Shown one piece after another: positions 43,702 through 45,195 of a DNA stretch of 45,195 bases. The position numbers were made by a program, and so were the translations under genes. The notes beneath the pieces were generated by a model. That model did no database searches. It was not told the DNA's origin and saw nothing but the letters and a program-made list of their open reading frames with translations. Each line of letters starts with the position of its first letter. Within the stretch, counting starts at the first letter, position 1. This stretch comes from Clostridia bacterium (lineage in GTDB: Bacteria > Bacillota > Clostridia > Christensenellales > Aristaeellaceae), in assembly GCA_030529995.1 (NCBI GenBank), contig JAUMVT010000011.1, positions 1-45,195 on the forward strand, read 5' to 3'.

Positions 43702-44391
43702 TCACCATTCAATTTCCAGCACTTGAAGATAATGTTCCTTGCCTTTCCATTCTTCTAAATAGGACAACGCTCTTTCACATCTGGACGTAAAGGAAGCTAT
43801 ATCAAAATGATCCAGCATCATCTCTTCCTTCAGAAAAGGCCAATTGATTCGCGGATATGCAATCGCATATACCCATGCTGATTGCGTATCCAAGTTACAG
43901 TCACATGTTACTCTGTCACCGGACGCACTATCCTCCACCAGAAAAGAAGAAATAAACCATTCCTCTTCATTTTTTGTCACTTCAATGTATAGCCATTGTT
44001 CGTCCGTTGTTATGTCAAAATACGGATGACCGTCATTCAGGTGGTCAAGCAGTTGATGAGGATTGCTGTTATAATCATCGAGTGACAAAATACCGGAGCT
44101 CATTGACACAACAGTATAACAGCCCGTTTCCTCTTTCTGCAAAATGCAGAGGTGGACTTCGTGGTCTGTCAAAGATTCTACAGCTGCAAAAGCTTCTTCC
44201 GTTGACCCGGCAGTCCACGCACCATCAAGAATCTTTATGTCTGTCTGCACGACTGAAATCTCGTTGGCGTTAAATACGGATGCATCAATCGGTGATGCAC
44301 TGGCAGAAATGAACGTCATGCACAGCAGTACCGTAAGCAGGAAAATTCCCATCAAAGGCTTGCTGCCTTTTGCTATCAATCTTTCTTTCAT
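43702..44391 (-). CDS. Secreted protein of unknown function, tandem copy 1
   Basis: The 229-residue protein has a signal segment (LMGIFLLTVLLCMTFISASAS) preceded by the basic KERLIAKGSK. I recognise no family. The mature part is acidic and Trp-containing, with CILQKEETGCYTVVSMSSGIL, HPYFDITTDEQWLYIEV and the C-terminal LEIEW. Two Cys (CDC) in the middle might bind metal or form a disulfide. GGAGG lies 8 bp before the ATG. A near-copy follows at 44454-45170 with long identical stretches, so this is a recent tandem duplication. Lower GC than the neighbours suggests acquisition. Confidence 0.72.
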   Translation of the reverse strand: MKERLIAKGSKPLMGIFLLTVLLCMTFISASASPIDASVFNANEISVVQTDIKILDGAWTAGSTEEAFAAVESLTDHEVHLCILQKEETGCYTVVSMSSGILSLDDYNSNPHQLLDHLNDGHPYFDITTDEQWLYIEVTKNEEEWFISSFLVEDSASGDRVTCDCNLDTQSAWVYAIAYPRINWPFLKEEMMLDHFDIASFTSRCERALSYLEEWKGKEHYLQVLEIEW

Positions 44392-44453
44392 TTTCTCCGC
44401 CTCCTCAGCATCCGGAGCAGAGCTCATTCAATGGTATACGCTTTTTGCATCCT

Positions 44454-45170
44454 TCACCATTCAATTTCCAGCACTTGAATGTTATGCCCCTTACTTGCTA
44501 CTTCTTGTAAATATGATGATGCTCTTTCGCATTCACTTATAAAAGAAGATAGTTCAAAATAATCCAGTATCAGCTCTTCATGCAAGAATGGCCAGTTGAT
44601 TCGCGGACGTGCCATAGAATACACCCATGCCGATAACGTTTCAAGGTTACATTCACAGTTTAATCCTTCTTCTGCATCAATATTCCTTACTGAAAAGGCG
44701 GAAATATACCATTCATTCTCATCACTCTTCTCCACTTGAATGTACAGCCATTGTTCGTCTGTTGTTATATCAAAATAAGGATGTCCATCTGCTAGGTGAT
44801 CAAGTAACTGATGAGTGCTATTTTCATAAGCTTCAGGTGACAAAATGCCCGAACTCATTGACGCAACAGTATAACAGCCCGTTTCCTCTTTCTGCAAAAT
44901 GCAGAGATGGACTTCGTGGTCTGTCAAAGATTCTACAGCTGCTAAAGCTTCCTCCGTGGCCCCGGCAATCCACGCACCATCGAGGATCTTTATGTCTGTC
45001 TGCACGACAGAAATCTCGTTGACATTAAATACAGATGCATCAATCGGTGATGCACTGGCAGAAATGAACGTCATGCACAGCAGTACCGTAAGCAGGAAAA
45101 TTCCCATCAAAGGCTTGCTGCCTTTTGCTATCAATCTTTCTTTGGTTGATTGTAAAATGAAGTTGGACAC
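44454..45170 (-). CDS. Secreted protein of unknown function, tandem copy 2, 5' end altered
   Basis: From residue 10 (KERLIAKGSK) to the end (VLEIEW) this frame parallels copy 1, including the signal segment and the HPYFDITTDEQWLYI stretch. Homology stops exactly where copy 1 has its ATG: at 45144-45146 this copy reads ACC instead. The frame continues to a GTG at 45170, but no ribosome binding site precedes it and that DNA looks like the end of an insertion sequence. The gene is therefore probably silent, or expressed only from an IS-borne signal. The body is free of stops and frameshifts, so the damage is recent. Confidence 0.62.
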   Translation of the reverse strand: MSNFILQSTKERLIAKGSKPLMGIFLLTVLLCMTFISASASPIDASVFNVNEISVVQTDIKILDGAWIAGATEEALAAVESLTDHEVHLCILQKEETGCYTVASMSSGILSPEAYENSTHQLLDHLADGHPYFDITTDEQWLYIQVEKSDENEWYISAFSVRNIDAEEGLNCECNLETLSAWVYSMARPRINWPFLHEELILDYFELSSFISECERASSYLQEVASKGHNIQVLEIEW

Positions 45171-45195
45171 TTAAAAAGAAAAATCCATAGTGATG
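45151..45195. mobile_element. Probable insertion sequence terminus, cut by the window edge
   Basis: From 45151 the plus strand begins TGTAAAATGAAGTTGGACAC and continues A-rich. A terminal TG and an internal AGTTGGACA are typical of IS3-family inverted repeats of Bacillota. It coincides with the point where the tandem copy loses homology. Without the rest of the element the family stays uncertain. Confidence 0.4.

Overview
The window comes from a moderately GC-rich Gram-positive anaerobe of the Bacillota, most likely an uncultured gut or rumen clostridium (order Christensenellales or a relative; this placement is an inference from gene content and style). The signs are strong AGGAGG-type ribosome binding sites, many near-consensus TTGACA-17-TATAAT promoters, a cysteine T-box in front of cysS, a LexA-like box in front of recA, an XRE/desulfoferrodoxin fusion, peptidases of families M42 and M28, and an L,D-transpeptidase with PG-binding repeats. 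Genes sit in short operons on both strands. No prophage, CRISPR array, rRNA operon or intact transposon is present. Only a degenerate IS30 transposase tail (left edge), a probable IS end (right edge) and the tail of an Mrr-like nuclease hint at mobile DNA.

Layout. 1-750: nuclease tail, IS30 remnant, tRNA-Arg(ACG) with its own promoter and terminator. 914-3406 (-): TGS-nucleoside kinase followed by a NapH-type membrane ferredoxin. 3713-7777 (+): secreted phosphodiester glycosidase, Lgt-like membrane protein, AraD epimerase and a sodium symporter. 7874-9326 (+): gdhA. 9459-12844 (-): alpha operon rpsM-rpsK-rpsD-rpoA-rplQ with a leader of about 275 nt. 12900-13484 (-): XRE/desulfoferrodoxin fusion. 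13625-16683 (-): methionine ABC transporter metQ-metN-metI behind a leader region. 16695-18080 (-): HTH protein of unknown type, divergent from a KDG-kinase-like gene (18251-19339). 19369-23572 (+): recA, murG and an L,D-transpeptidase. 23655-27918 (-): phosphosugar mutase, unknown secreted protein, M42 peptidase. 28068-29284 (+): rhodanese-TtcA fusion. 29348-37174 (-): a six-gene translationally coupled operon (OYE flavoenzyme, SDR, FAD flavoprotein, ankyrin-GH43, two Gfo/Idh/MocA oxidoreductases) facing an AraC regulator. 38115-39037 (+): second phosphodiester glycosidase. 39103-40841 (-): cysS with its T-box. 40873-43557 (-): GNAT and M28 peptidase. 43702-45170 (-): tandem copies of a secreted protein of unknown function, the second cut at its 5' end by a probable IS terminus.

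Most notable. (1) The metQNI transcript opens with a 33-codon reading frame holding nine Met and four Cys codons, placed between a consensus promoter and an intrinsic terminator: a candidate Met-sensing leader-peptide attenuator, unusual in Bacillota, where S-box and T-box control of methionine genes is the rule. (2) MetQ of this operon appears circularly permuted: the lobe that is normally C-terminal follows the signal peptide directly, and the normally N-terminal lobe comes last. (3) The six-gene redox/glycoside operon, with an intracellular ankyrin-GH43 fusion, looks like a pathway for an oxidised or reduced glycoside and I do not recognise it as a described system.
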